The translations under genes were made by a program, and so were the position numbers. From positions 2,046,001 to 2,110,000 of the forward strand of contig NSGV01000001.1 of the NCBI GenBank assembly GCA_002300355.1: a stretch of 64,000 bases of DNA. The letters run 5' to 3'. This DNA comes from Streptomyces sp. TLI_235 (GTDB lineage: Bacteria; Actinomycetota; Actinomycetes; Streptomycetales; Streptomycetaceae). Under the pieces are notes generated by a model. The model searched no databases. It was not told the DNA's origin and saw only the letters and a program-made list of their open reading frames with translations. Shown one piece after another: positions 53,730 through 62,447 of this stretch (the stretch's first letter is position 1; each line of letters starts with the position of its first letter).

Positions 53730-54152
53730 CTAGACGACCAGGGCGGTGGCGCCCTGGATTTCGACGACGTCGACCTGCTGCCCCGGCTCGTAGACACTGC
53801 CGGGGTGGAGTGCCCGGGCCGACCAGATCTCGCCGTTGAGCTTGATCCGGCCGCCCTCCCCGTCGACCTTCTCCTGTACGACTGCGGTGGCGCCCTGGAG
53901 CGCCTCGATGCCCGTCTTGATCGCCGGGCCCTTCTGCAGCTGGCGGTACGCGATCGGGCGGACGAACACCAGGAGCGCGACCGACACCGCGACGAACACC
54001 AGGAACTGCGGCACCACCCCGGCCCCGAGGGCCGCGGTGATCGCCGCGGCGCCGGCCCCGATCGCGAACATGGCGAACTCGGGCATCGCGGTGACTACCA
54101 GCGGTATACCAAGGCCGACGGCGGCGAGGAGCCACCAGATCCAGCTGTCCAC
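53730..54152 (-). CDS. NfeD family protein, 140 aa
   Basis: Two to three membrane helices in the first ~70 residues (SWIWWLLAAVGLGIPLVV and PQFLVFVAVSVALLVF), then the C-terminal OB fold (GATAVVQEKVDGEGGRIKLN, YEPGQQVDVVEI). The short NfeD1b-type form normally pairs with an SPFH protein, as it does here immediately downstream. ATG start. Confidence 0.94.
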   Translation of the reverse strand: MDSWIWWLLAAVGLGIPLVVTAMPEFAMFAIGAGAAAITAALGAGVVPQFLVFVAVSVALLVFVRPIAYRQLQKGPAIKTGIEALQGATAVVQEKVDGEGGRIKLNGEIWSARALHPGSVYEPGQQVDVVEIQGATALVV

Positions 54153-54287
54153 AGGGCCATCCTAGGGAGGGGGAAGCATGTGACGCCTAGCTTCCCGCAG
54201 GTGAACAGGCGGAAACCGGTCGTACGCGCGGCAGATCCGTGTTCAGCGGAGTTCAGTGGTTCAGGGCCCCGGGGGCGGTGCGCCGAA

Positions 54288-54336
54288 ACGGCCGCCGGGC
54301 CGCGCGCCCGGTGCGGGTGCGCGGCCCGGCGGCCGT
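54288..54336 (-). terminator. Terminator of the ABC ATPase gene
   Basis: Perfect 18-bp stem (54288-54305 with 54319-54336), 13 bp beyond the stop codon of the ABC ATPase. Confidence 0.83.
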
Positions 54337-54348
54337 CGGCGGGCGGGG

Positions 54349-55140
54349 TCAGCCCAGCGGCAGGCCCTGCGCGGACCAGCGGTCGCCGTGGCGCTCCAGG
54401 GTCAGCGGCAGGCCGAAGCAGAGCGACAGGTTGCGGGCGGTCAGCTCGGTGTCGATCGGACCGGCGACCAGCACCTTGCCCTGGCGGATCATCAGGACGT
54501 GCGTGAAGCCCGGTGCGATCTCCTCGACGTGGTGGGTGACCATCACCATCGAGGGCGCGTACTCGTCCTGCGCGAGCGCGCCGAGGCGGCGCACCAGGTC
54601 CTCGCGGCCACCGAGGTCGAGGCCGGCGGCCGGCTCGTCCAGCAGCAGCAGCTCGGGGTCGGTCATCAGCGCGCGGGCGATCAGGGTGCGCTTGCGCTCG
54701 CCCTCGGAGAGGGTGGCGAACTTGCGGGTGGTGTAGCCGGCCATGCCGAGCCGGTCCAGCAGGGCCAGCGCGCGGGCCTCGTCGCTGCTGTCGTACTGCT
54801 CGTTCCACGTGGCGGTCATGCCCCAGGCGGCGGTGAGCACGGTCTGCAGCACGGTCTGCTCGCCGGGCAGCTTGTCGAACATCGCGGCACTGGCGAGGCC
54901 GATCCGGGCGCGCAGCTCGAAGACGTCGACCGAGCCGAGCTTCTCGCCCAGCACCGCGGTGGTGCCGGCGGTCGGGAAGAGGTAGGTGGAGGCGACCTGC
55001 AGCAGGGTCGTCTTGCCCGCGCCGTTCGGACCCAGGACAACCCAGCGCTCGCCCTCGGCGACCGACCAGGAGACCCGGTCGATCAGCGCGCGACCCTCCC
55101 GGACCACGGAAACGTCGACGAGCTCCAGCACGTCACTCAT
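54349..55140 (-). CDS. ABC transporter ATP-binding protein, 263 aa
   Basis: Walker A GPNGAGKTT near residue 37, Q-loop region, signature LSEGERKRTLIARAL near 145 (LSEGE rather than LSGGQ) and Walker B LLLLDEPAAGLDL. No permease is adjacent, and the LSEGE signature occurs in ModF/YbbA-like stand-alone ATPases, so it may work alone or with a remote partner. ATG 55140, with a purine-rich GGAAGG upstream. It is divergent from the next gene. Confidence 0.92.
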   Translation of the reverse strand: MSDVLELVDVSVVREGRALIDRVSWSVAEGERWVVLGPNGAGKTTLLQVASTYLFPTAGTTAVLGEKLGSVDVFELRARIGLASAAMFDKLPGEQTVLQTVLTAAWGMTATWNEQYDSSDEARALALLDRLGMAGYTTRKFATLSEGERKRTLIARALMTDPELLLLDEPAAGLDLGGREDLVRRLGALAQDEYAPSMVMVTHHVEEIAPGFTHVLMIRQGKVLVAGPIDTELTARNLSLCFGLPLTLERHGDRWSAQGLPLG

Positions 55141-55339
55141 GCCTAGCCTTCCCCAATGCAGATGTCGGCCGTCCGAGGCCGGCGGCATCGGGCCTCGGGG
55201 TGCGGTCCAGTGGTCTCGACAGTCGGTGCGCGCGGGCAGCGTACTCCCGCCGGTCCGGCGGGCGGGACGGGATGCGCCGCGCGCAGCACAGCCCAAACCT
55301 ACGCCACGCGGGTGGCGGAGTTGTCCGTAGGCTGGCGGG

Positions 55340-56149
55340 ATGCTCGCCACACCTGCCGACAATCCCTACCAGGAGCCGCGCTCGGGCCGGCTCACCGCCT
55401 GGGGCAACGCCCTGCTCGCCGGTGCCGTGCCGCCCGACGACGCCGCCACCGCCGTGCTCGGCGGCGACGAGTCCCACCGGGTCACCGGGCTGCCCGGCGA
55501 CAGCGAGGGCGAGCTGCACGGCCTCACCTGGGCGCTCGGCCGTCTCCGCGTCCTCGGTGTCCGCGGGCTGCGGCTCGCCCTGCCCAGCGCCGGGCACCCG
55601 CTCGGCCTCACCGGGCCGGCGCCGTTCAACACCGAGGCGATGGCCGCGGGCGAGGCGGTGCTGGCCGTCGGTGTGCCGATCGGGCTGGTGCCCGAGGTCA
55701 ACGTGTTCGGGCCGGAGGGCGACCGCTCGGCGACCGTGCTGTGGCGCTGCTCGGAGGTCAACGACACCCCGCCGGCCGACGTGCCCTCGCTGCACGAGGC
55801 CGAGTTCGAACTCGCGGACGGCCTGCGGCAGGCCACCGTCCTGCTCACCCGCCTCGACGTGGCGGGTGCCGGACCGGAGGCGCTGCAGGCCCTGGACGCG
55901 TACCGCCGCCGCGGGCACGCCGAGCTGCTGGCGCCGGGGTATCCGGCGCGGGCCGTGCGGGTGCTGGAGTCCGCGCGGCAGGTGTCGGCCCTGCTCTCGA
56001 TCGCCGCCGGCGGGCACGGCGCTGCCGTCTCCGCCTCCGAGATGGCGGCCCGCCGCGAGGTCCTCGCCCCGCTGGAGCGGACGGCCCGCCGCGCCCAGGT
56101 CGCCGCCTACAACGCCCTCGTCGACGAGCCGCCCCAGGGCAACCCATAG
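55340..56149 (+). CDS. Conserved hypothetical protein, 269 aa
   Basis: Not recognised. Starts MLATPADNPYQEPRSGRLTA; a central globular part contains GLRLALPSAGHPLGLTGPAP and FNTEAMAAGEAVLAVGVPIG; the C-terminal third is helical and Arg/Ala-rich. Orthologue-like proteins are, I believe, common next to this ABC ATPase in Streptomyces. No membrane segment. The ATG start is 199 bp from the divergent ABC gene. Function unknown. Confidence 0.8.
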   Translation: MLATPADNPYQEPRSGRLTAWGNALLAGAVPPDDAATAVLGGDESHRVTGLPGDSEGELHGLTWALGRLRVLGVRGLRLALPSAGHPLGLTGPAPFNTEAMAAGEAVLAVGVPIGLVPEVNVFGPEGDRSATVLWRCSEVNDTPPADVPSLHEAEFELADGLRQATVLLTRLDVAGAGPEALQALDAYRRRGHAELLAPGYPARAVRVLESARQVSALLSIAAGGHGAAVSASEMAARREVLAPLERTARRAQVAAYNALVDEPPQGNP

Positions 56150-56159
56150 GGGCGCGTGG

Positions 56160-56215
56160 GGGCACCTCCCGGCCGAAGGCTGGGGGAGATCTGCGCAGTC
56201 CGAGGACGGATCTCA
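56160..56215 (+). repeat. Streptomyces-type dispersed intergenic hairpin
   Basis: GGGGGCACCTCCCGGCCG then AAGGCTGGGGGAGATCTGC forms an imperfect hairpin; I recognise this as a common dispersed intergenic sequence of Streptomyces chromosomes. May act as terminator for the gene at 55340. Confidence 0.5.
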
Positions 56216-56252
56216 CTGCGAACTGGGGCCGGCCCCTGACGGGCACAGTGAC

Positions 56253-56345
56253 CCGCATCCGGATTGCGCAGTTCCCCGCGCCCCTGTGGGTTGGCCCGTG
56301 CCGTCGTGATGGCCGCATCCGGATTGCGCAGTTCCCCGCGCCCCT
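56253..56345. repeat. Two direct copies of a 33-bp dispersed element
   Basis: CCGCATCCGGATTGCGCAGT followed by TCCCCGCGCCCCT occurs at 56253-56285 and again at 56313-56345, exactly 60 bp apart. The GCGCAGTTCCCCGCGCCCCT core is common between genes in streptomycetes. Confidence 0.8.
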
Positions 56346-56374
56346 GAGGGTGCTCCCTCAGCGAGCGCTCTGCC

Positions 56375-57022
56375 CTAGGCCTCGGCGTTGCGGACGGCCC
56401 AGAGCGCGGCCTGGGTGCGGTCGGCGAGGTCGAGCTTCATGAGGATGTTGGAGACGTGGGTCTTCACCGTCTTCTCGGAGAGGTGCAGGGCACGGGCGAT
56501 CTCCCGGTTGGAGCGGCCGTCGGCGATGTGGCCGAGCACCTCGCGCTCGCGTTCGGTGAGGGTTCCGCCGCGGCCCTGCGCGGGCCGCGGCCCGTCGTCG
56601 GAGAGCAGCGCCTCCGCGAGTTCGGGCTGGAGCAGCACGTGCCCGGCGTGCACCGAGCGGATGGCGCCCGCGAGGGCCTCCGGGTCGACGTCCTTGTAGA
56701 CGTAGCCGGCGGCGCCGGCCCGCAGGGCGGGGACGACGGTGCGGTGCTCGGTGAAGCTGGTGACGATCAGGACCCTCGCCCGGTTGCCCTGGTCGCGGAG
56801 CATCTTGAGGGCCTCGATGCCGTCGACACCCGGCATCTTGAGGTCCATCAGCACGACGTCGGGGGCGAGCTGCTGGGCCAGGGCGGCGCCCTCGGCGCCG
56901 TCCGCGGCCTCGCCGACGACCTCGATGTCGTCCTGGACCTCCAGGAAGGTGCGCAGTCCGCGCCGGACCACCTGGTGGTCGTCCACCAGCAGGACGCGGA
57001 TCATCGTCTGGCTGTCAGGCAC
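56375..57022 (-). CDS. NarL/LuxR-family response regulator, 215 aa
   Basis: Receiver domain with phospho-acceptor D60 (VVLMDLKMPG), acidic pocket VDD and conserved Thr/Lys (VTSFTEH, YVYKDVD). Output LuxR helix-turn-helix at about 150-210 (LTEREREVLGHIADGRSNREI). The GTG at 57022 is chosen because GGAGGT lies just upstream and the codon overlaps the kinase stop (GTGCCTGA), so the pair is coupled; ATG 57004 is the alternative. Downstream targets unknown. Confidence 0.94.
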   Translation of the reverse strand: MPDSQTMIRVLLVDDHQVVRRGLRTFLEVQDDIEVVGEAADGAEGAALAQQLAPDVVLMDLKMPGVDGIEALKMLRDQGNRARVLIVTSFTEHRTVVPALRAGAAGYVYKDVDPEALAGAIRSVHAGHVLLQPELAEALLSDDGPRPAQGRGGTLTEREREVLGHIADGRSNREIARALHLSEKTVKTHVSNILMKLDLADRTQAALWAVRNAEA

Positions 57023-58175
57023 CGGGGACCTCCATCTCCACGACCGTCCCCTTGCCCGGGGCCGACTCCAGCGTGAGGGTGCCGCCGACCGCGGCCGCGC
57101 GGTCACGCATCGAGACCAGGCCGAGGTGGCGTCCGGCCCGCCGGACGGAGTCCGGGTCGAAGCCCTGCCCGTCGTCGGCGACCCGCAGGACGGCGCCGCG
57201 GGCCGGGGTGCCGGCGAGCGAGACGTCGACGGTGCGGGCGCCGGAGTGCCGCAGCGCGTTGTGCAGAGCCTCCTGGGCGACCCGCAGCAGGGCGGCCTCC
57301 TGCGCGGCGGGCAGCGCCTTCATGTGCCGGGCGGTGAAGCTGACGGCGGCGGTGTGCGCGCGGTCCAGCACCTGGACCTGGGAGGCGAGGGTGGCGGTGA
57401 GGCCGTCCTCCTCCAGTGCGGCGGGCCGCAGTTCGACGACGACGGCGCGCAGTTCGTCGGCGGCCTCGGCGGCGAGCCGGGCGACCTCGGCGAGTTCGGC
57501 GCGGGCCCGGGCCGGGTCGCGGTCGACGAGGGTGGCGGCGGCCTTGGCGGTGAGGCGCAGCGAGAAGAGCTTCTGCGAGACGGCGTCGTGCAGGTCGTGG
57601 GCGATGCGGGCGCGCTCGCCGGCGAGGGTGAGTTCACGGCTGCGCTCGTAGAGGCGGGCGTTGGAGAGGGCGAGGGCGGCGTGCGCGGCGAGGATGCGCA
57701 GGAGTTCCTCGTCGTGGGCGGTGAATCCGCCGGCCTTGTTGGCGAGGAAGACGGCGCCGAGGATCTCGGTGCCGTCGACGATCGGCATACCGAGGAAGTC
57801 CTTGAGCTCGGGGTGCGCGGCGGGCCAGCCGCCGAAGTCGGGGGCGGTGCGGACGTCGCCGAGCCGGGTGGGCGTCAGTTCGTGGAGCATGGCGGCGAGG
57901 ACGCCGTGCTGGCGGGGCAGCGGGCCGATGGCGCGCCACTGCTCGTCGGTGACGCCGTCGACGACGAACTGGGCGAAGCCGCCGTGGTCGTCGGGGACGC
58001 CGAGGGCGGCGTACTCGGCGCCGAGCAGCGCGCGGGCGGAGGCGGTGATCCGCCGGAGCACCTCGCGGACCTCCAGGTGGCGGCTCATCGCGAGCACGGC
58101 GGTGCTGATCGCCTCGATCCCGCCCAGGCAGGGGTCGCAGGCGGGGGCGGGTTCCTCGGGCGGCATGTCCCCCAC
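57015..58175 (-). CDS. GAF-domain sensor histidine kinase, 386 aa
   Basis: A GAF domain occupies about residues 30-185 (ITASARALLGAEYAALGV; VFLANKAGGFTAHDEELL). HisKA_3 dimerisation domain with the phospho-His in RIAHDLHDAVSQKLF near 197; HATPase with NALRHSG and DDGQGFD. N-terminal CDPC pair is notable. No membrane segment, so cytoplasmic, resembling DevS/DosT-type layout with one GAF. Start GTG 58175 or ATG 58166. Coupled to the response regulator. Confidence 0.94.
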   Translation of the reverse strand: MGDMPPEEPAPACDPCLGGIEAISTAVLAMSRHLEVREVLRRITASARALLGAEYAALGVPDDHGGFAQFVVDGVTDEQWRAIGPLPRQHGVLAAMLHELTPTRLGDVRTAPDFGGWPAAHPELKDFLGMPIVDGTEILGAVFLANKAGGFTAHDEELLRILAAHAALALSNARLYERSRELTLAGERARIAHDLHDAVSQKLFSLRLTAKAAATLVDRDPARARAELAEVARLAAEAADELRAVVVELRPAALEEDGLTATLASQVQVLDRAHTAAVSFTARHMKALPAAQEAALLRVAQEALHNALRHSGARTVDVSLAGTPARGAVLRVADDGQGFDPDSVRRAGRHLGLVSMRDRAAAVGGTLTLESAPGKGTVVEMEVPGA

Positions 58176-58235
58176 GCTACCGCCGGGCGGGCGGCCCGGG
58201 CATGAGGCGACCGGCCTAGGTCCCGGGGCGTACGG

Positions 58236-58275
58236 CGACGGGCGGCGCCCCCCTGCCCGGGGGTGCCGCCCGTCG
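58236..58275 (-). terminator. Terminator of the FHA-ABC gene
   Basis: Inverted repeat with an 11-bp outer stem (CGACGGGCGGC / GCCGCCCGTCG) extended by a G/C-rich inner stem, 15 bp beyond the stop codon at 58291. Confidence 0.75.
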
Positions 58276-58290
58276 TGTGCGGTGCGGGTG

Positions 58291-60873
58291 TCAGCCCTTC
58301 TGCATGACCTCGGGCTCGTGGCGGCGCAGGAAGCGCTGGACGAGGAAGGCGAGGCCGACCGAGATGGCGATCAGGGCGAACCAGTTGAGGAAGAGGTGGC
58401 CCACGGTGTGGTCCCACAGCGGGTCGACGACCGGCGTGGGCGGGCGGACGTCGGTGTTGTAGGTGACGGCGGAGGTGTGGGCCAGGTCGAGGGTGTTGCC
58501 GCTCGCGGCGAGGCCCCAGCGGCCGGGCATCAGCCAGGCGAACTGCTCCAGGCCGGGCTTGTCGAAGACCTGGAAGATCGCGCCGGTGAAGACCATCTGG
58601 ATGATGGCGAACATGACCAGCAGCGGCATGGTCTTCTCGGCGGTCTTGACGAGCGCCGAGATGGTCAGACCGACCAGCATCGAGGTGAAGCTCAGCAGGA
58701 TCACGCCGATCGCCATCTCGGCGGCGGGCATGCTCTTCAGGAGCAGGCCCTCGGCGGGCAGGTCGCGGGTCTTGAAGGCGATCGCGGAGATCACGCCGCC
58801 CTGGACGAAGCTGACCAGGCCGAGCACGACGATCTTGGAGACCAGGTAGGCGGACCGGGACAGGCCGGTGGCGCGTTCCCGTTCGTAGATCGCCCGTTCC
58901 TTGATGAGTTCGCGGACGGAGTTCGCCGAGCCGGAGAGGCAGGCGCCGAACGCGACCACGAGCAGGATCATCTTGGCGATGTCGTTGCGTCCGGAGGCGC
59001 AGGCGGCCAGGCCGCACTTGTCGGGGATCAGCACCGAGACCCCGCCGAGGACGAGCGGCAGCACCAGGGAGAGCAGCATGAAGCCCTTGTCGGAGCCGAT
59101 GACCGCGAGGTAGCGGCTGATCAGCGTCCACAGCTGGGAGCCCCAGCTCTGCGGCTTCGGCGGGCGGGCCTGGGCGAGCGGCACGCTCGGGGTGGCGTGC
59201 GGGACGGCGGCGTCCACGTCGGCGGAGTACTGCCGGTAGTGGACGGAGCCCTTGTAGCGGCCGGCCCAGTCGTGGTCCGGGTAGTTCTCGAAGGCCTGGA
59301 AGACGTCGGCCCAGGTCTCGTAGCCGAAGAAGTGCAGGGCCTCGGACGGCGGGCCGAAGTAGGCCACCGAGCCGCCCGGCGCCATCACCAGCAGCCGGTC
59401 GCAGAGCGCGAGTTCGGCCACCGAGTGGGTGACGACGAGGACCGTTCGACCGTCGTCCGCCAGACCCCGCAGAGTCTGCATGACCTCGCGGTCCATGCCC
59501 GGGTCGAGGCCGGAGGTCGGCTCGTCCAGGAAGATCAGCGAGGGCTTGGTGAGCAGCTCCAGGGCGACCGAGACGCGCTTCTGCTGGCCGCCGGAGAGCG
59601 CGGTGATCCGGTTGTCGGCGCGCTTGTCCAGGCGCAGCTCGTACAGCACCTCGTCGATGCGGCGCTCGCGCTCGGCGGCCTCGGTGTCGCCGGGGAAGCG
59701 CAGCCGGGCGGCGTACTTGAGGCCGCTGCGGACGGTGAGCTCCTTGTGCAGGATCTCGGACTGCGGCACCAGGCCGATGCGCGAGCGGAGCTCGGCGAAC
59801 TGCTGGTACAGGTTCTGGTTGTCGTACAGCACCTCGCCGCGGTCGGCGGGGCGGTAGCCGGTCAGGGCGCGCAGCAGGGTGGACTTGCCGGAGCCGGACG
59901 GACCGATGACGGCGACCAGGGACTTCTCCGGGACGGCGAAGGAGACGTCGTCGAGCAGGACCTTCTTGCCGCCCTTGAACTCGACCTCGACGGTCAGGTG
60001 GCGGGCGGAGAAGGTGACGGCGCCGGTGTCGACGAACTCCTGCAGCTGGTCGCCGACCAGCACGAAGCTGGAGCGGCCGACCGTCAGGCGGTCCTGCGGG
60101 CCCATCAGCTGACGCTGCACCGGCTGGCCGTTGAGGAAGATTCCGTTGTGGCTGCCGAGGTCGACGATCTCCCAGCGGCCGTCGGCCAGCTGCCGCAGCT
60201 CCGCGTGGTGCCGGGAGACCTGCAGGTCGGAGACGACGATGTCGTTGTCCAGGGCGCGGCCGATGCGGATGGTGCGCATGCCTGCGGTGAGGCTGCGCAC
60301 CATGGTCGGGTTGCCGAGCCCGTTCGGCAGCGGCGGCTGGCCCTGCTGCGGGATGTGCGCCTGCGGCGGGACGGGCGCGTGCTGCGGGTGGACCTGGTGC
60401 GGCACGACGGGCTGCGGCGCCGGGGTGTCCCACTGCTGGTGGACGGGCGGCTGCGGGTGCTGCGCCCAGGGCTGCTGGGCGGCGGGCGGCTGCTGGGCCG
60501 GGGCCTGGTGGGCGACCGGCGGCTGCGCGGCCCGGCTGGTCACCGCCTCGTGCACGCCCTGCTGCGGCGCGGCCGCGTGGGCCGGCGCGGAGAAGGCGAG
60601 CCGAGGGCCGTTCTCGGCATTGCCCAGGTGCACGACGGCTCCCGGGTGGAGCGGCACGTGCTGGGTGCGGGCGCCGCCCGTGTAGGTGCCGTTGGTGGAG
60701 CCGTGGTCCTGCAGCTGCCAGCCGGCGCCGTCGAAGGCGATGGTGGCGTGCCGCCAGGACACCCGGGCGTCGTCGAAGGCGAAGTCCGAGGCCGGATCGC
60801 GTCCGATGGTGTACGCGCGGCCCGGTTCCAGGACGGTCTGCTGGCCGTTGAGCTCCAGTACGAGTTGCGGCAC
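58291..60873 (-). CDS. FHA-FHA-ABC transporter (Rv1747-like), 860 aa
   Basis: Single-chain half transporter. FHA1 (about 15-90) with GR24-25, S39, RH41-42 and N61; Gln/Pro/His-rich linker (about 100-185); FHA2 (about 195-270) with GR205-206, S220, RH221-222, N243; ABC ATPase with Walker A GPSGSGKST at 324-332, signature LSGGQQKRVSVALEL and EPTSGLDPG; C-terminal ABC-2 permease with about six helices. This is the layout of Mtb Rv1747, regulated through FHA binding to PknF phosphorylation sites. No Ser/Thr kinase is adjacent here. The GTG at 60873 begins right before FHA1; upstream ATGs would add up to 37 residues. Confidence 0.94.
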   Translation of the reverse strand: MPQLVLELNGQQTVLEPGRAYTIGRDPASDFAFDDARVSWRHATIAFDGAGWQLQDHGSTNGTYTGGARTQHVPLHPGAVVHLGNAENGPRLAFSAPAHAAAPQQGVHEAVTSRAAQPPVAHQAPAQQPPAAQQPWAQHPQPPVHQQWDTPAPQPVVPHQVHPQHAPVPPQAHIPQQGQPPLPNGLGNPTMVRSLTAGMRTIRIGRALDNDIVVSDLQVSRHHAELRQLADGRWEIVDLGSHNGIFLNGQPVQRQLMGPQDRLTVGRSSFVLVGDQLQEFVDTGAVTFSARHLTVEVEFKGGKKVLLDDVSFAVPEKSLVAVIGPSGSGKSTLLRALTGYRPADRGEVLYDNQNLYQQFAELRSRIGLVPQSEILHKELTVRSGLKYAARLRFPGDTEAAERERRIDEVLYELRLDKRADNRITALSGGQQKRVSVALELLTKPSLIFLDEPTSGLDPGMDREVMQTLRGLADDGRTVLVVTHSVAELALCDRLLVMAPGGSVAYFGPPSEALHFFGYETWADVFQAFENYPDHDWAGRYKGSVHYRQYSADVDAAVPHATPSVPLAQARPPKPQSWGSQLWTLISRYLAVIGSDKGFMLLSLVLPLVLGGVSVLIPDKCGLAACASGRNDIAKMILLVVAFGACLSGSANSVRELIKERAIYERERATGLSRSAYLVSKIVVLGLVSFVQGGVISAIAFKTRDLPAEGLLLKSMPAAEMAIGVILLSFTSMLVGLTISALVKTAEKTMPLLVMFAIIQMVFTGAIFQVFDKPGLEQFAWLMPGRWGLAASGNTLDLAHTSAVTYNTDVRPPTPVVDPLWDHTVGHLFLNWFALIAISVGLAFLVQRFLRRHEPEVMQKG

Positions 60874-61091
60874 GTCCGCCTGCCCCCGCTCTCTCGGTCC
60901 CCCGATTGGCTCCCCGCATGGGGAGTTGCGCATGTGATCTGACGGGGGAATCATTCCAGCCCCGCGGCCGTACCTGAAAGTCACCTCGGCGTTTGTGACC
61001 GGGCGGCAACGAAACCGGGGCCGCCGTGTCGTCCCAGCGTGCGGACGCCCGGCGTGGCCCGCGGCCGGGGCCGGGTAGCGTGGGAGTCACC

Positions 61092-62348
61092 ATGAACGCG
61101 ACTGATCCGGCCGCCGAGCCCGGCCCCGCCCCGCAGCCACGGACCGACGACGAGCGGACGCTGCTCGTCAAGGTGTTCGGCAAGGACCGCCCCGGTATCA
61201 CCGCGGGCCTGTTCGCCACGCTCGCCGAGTACGGCGTGGACGTGATCGACATCGAGCAGGTCGTCACCCGGGGCCGGATAACGCTGTGCGCCCTGGTGAC
61301 GCCGCCCTCCGGGCGGGGTTCCGACGGCGGGCTGCGCGCGACCGTGCACCGCTGGGCCGAGGACCTGAAGCTGCAGGCCGAGATCATCTCCGGCATCGGC
61401 GACAACCGGCCGCGCCGGGAGGGCCGCTCGCACGTCACCGTGCTCGGTCATCCGCTGACCGCCGCCGCGGTGGCCGCGCTGGCCGGTCTGGTGAGCGAGG
61501 CCGGCGGCAACATCGACCGGGTGTTCCGCCTCGCCAAGTACCCGGTGACGGCGGTGGAGCTGGCCGTCTCCGGCCTGCCGACCGAGGTACTGCGGGCCCG
61601 GCTGGCGCCGGAGGCCGCGGCGCTGGGCGTGGACATCGCGGTGGTCGGCGCCGGCCTGCACCGCCGGGCCAAGCGCCTGGTGGTGATGGACGTGGACTCC
61701 ACGCTGATCCAGGACGAGGTGATCGAGCTCTTCGCCGCGCACGCCGGCTGCGAGGAGAAGGTCGCCGAGGTGACGGCCGCCGCGATGCGCGGCGAGCTGG
61801 ACTTCGCCGAGTCGCTGCGCGCCCGGGTCGCCCTGCTGGCCGGGCTGGACGCCGCGGTGGTGGAGAAGGTCCGCACCGAGGTCCGGCTGACGCCGGGCGC
61901 CCGCACGCTGATCCGGACGCTGAAGCGGCTCGGCTACCAGGTGGCGATCGTCTCCGGCGGGTTCACCCAGGTCACCGACCACCTGGTCGAGCAGCTGGGG
62001 CTGGACTTCGCCGCCGCCAACACCCTGGAGGTGGCGGACGGGAGGTTCACCGGGCGGGTCACCGGCGAGATCGTGGACCGCGCGGGCAAGGCCCGCTGGC
62101 TGGCCCGGTTCGCCGAGCAGGCTGGGGTGCCGCTCGCGCAGACGGTGGCGATCGGCGACGGCGCCAACGACCTCGACATGCTGAACGCGGCCGGGCTCGG
62201 CGTGGCCTTCAACGCCAAGCCGGTGGTCCGCGAGGCCGCGCACACCGCGGTCAACGTGCCGTTCCTGGACACCGTGCTCTACCTGCTGGGCATCACCCGC
62301 GACGAGGTCGAGGCGGCGGACGAGCTGGACGGCAGCGTCACCGACTGA
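61092..62348 (+). CDS. serB: Phosphoserine phosphatase with tandem ACT-like domains, 418 aa
   Basis: Last step of serine synthesis. N-terminal ACT domains (about 20-95, KVFGKDRPGITAGLFATLAE, and 95-175) precede a HAD phosphatase with DVDSTL near residue 200 and IGDGANDLDML. Resembles Mtb SerB2, which is regulated through its ACT domains. ATG 61092 lies 10 bases after a GGGAG segment. It is divergent from the FHA-ABC gene and converges on sixA at a hairpin. Confidence 0.96.
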   Translation: MNATDPAAEPGPAPQPRTDDERTLLVKVFGKDRPGITAGLFATLAEYGVDVIDIEQVVTRGRITLCALVTPPSGRGSDGGLRATVHRWAEDLKLQAEIISGIGDNRPRREGRSHVTVLGHPLTAAAVAALAGLVSEAGGNIDRVFRLAKYPVTAVELAVSGLPTEVLRARLAPEAAALGVDIAVVGAGLHRRAKRLVVMDVDSTLIQDEVIELFAAHAGCEEKVAEVTAAAMRGELDFAESLRARVALLAGLDAAVVEKVRTEVRLTPGARTLIRTLKRLGYQVAIVSGGFTQVTDHLVEQLGLDFAAANTLEVADGRFTGRVTGEIVDRAGKARWLARFAEQAGVPLAQTVAIGDGANDLDMLNAAGLGVAFNAKPVVREAAHTAVNVPFLDTVLYLLGITRDEVEAADELDGSVTD

Positions 62349-62399
62349 GCCGCGAGCCGGTGCCTCACGCCCGGCAGCACACTCACCGCCGGCAGCACG

Positions 62400-62433
62400 A
62401 AGGGTGGCTCGGGCATCCGCCCCGGCCACCCTT
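62400..62433. terminator. Bidirectional terminator serB / sixA
   Basis: 9-bp stem (AAGGGTGGC / GCCACCCTT) between convergent stop codons, followed by TT on the plus strand. Confidence 0.7.
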
Positions 62434-62447
62434 TGCCGTGTCCGCCG

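Noticed and set aside
57661..60942. 1093-residue plus-strand frame opposite the kinase and FHA-ABC genes
   Set aside because: Gly/Val/Leu/Asp shadow text with no motifs; the opposite strand encodes clear full-length domains.
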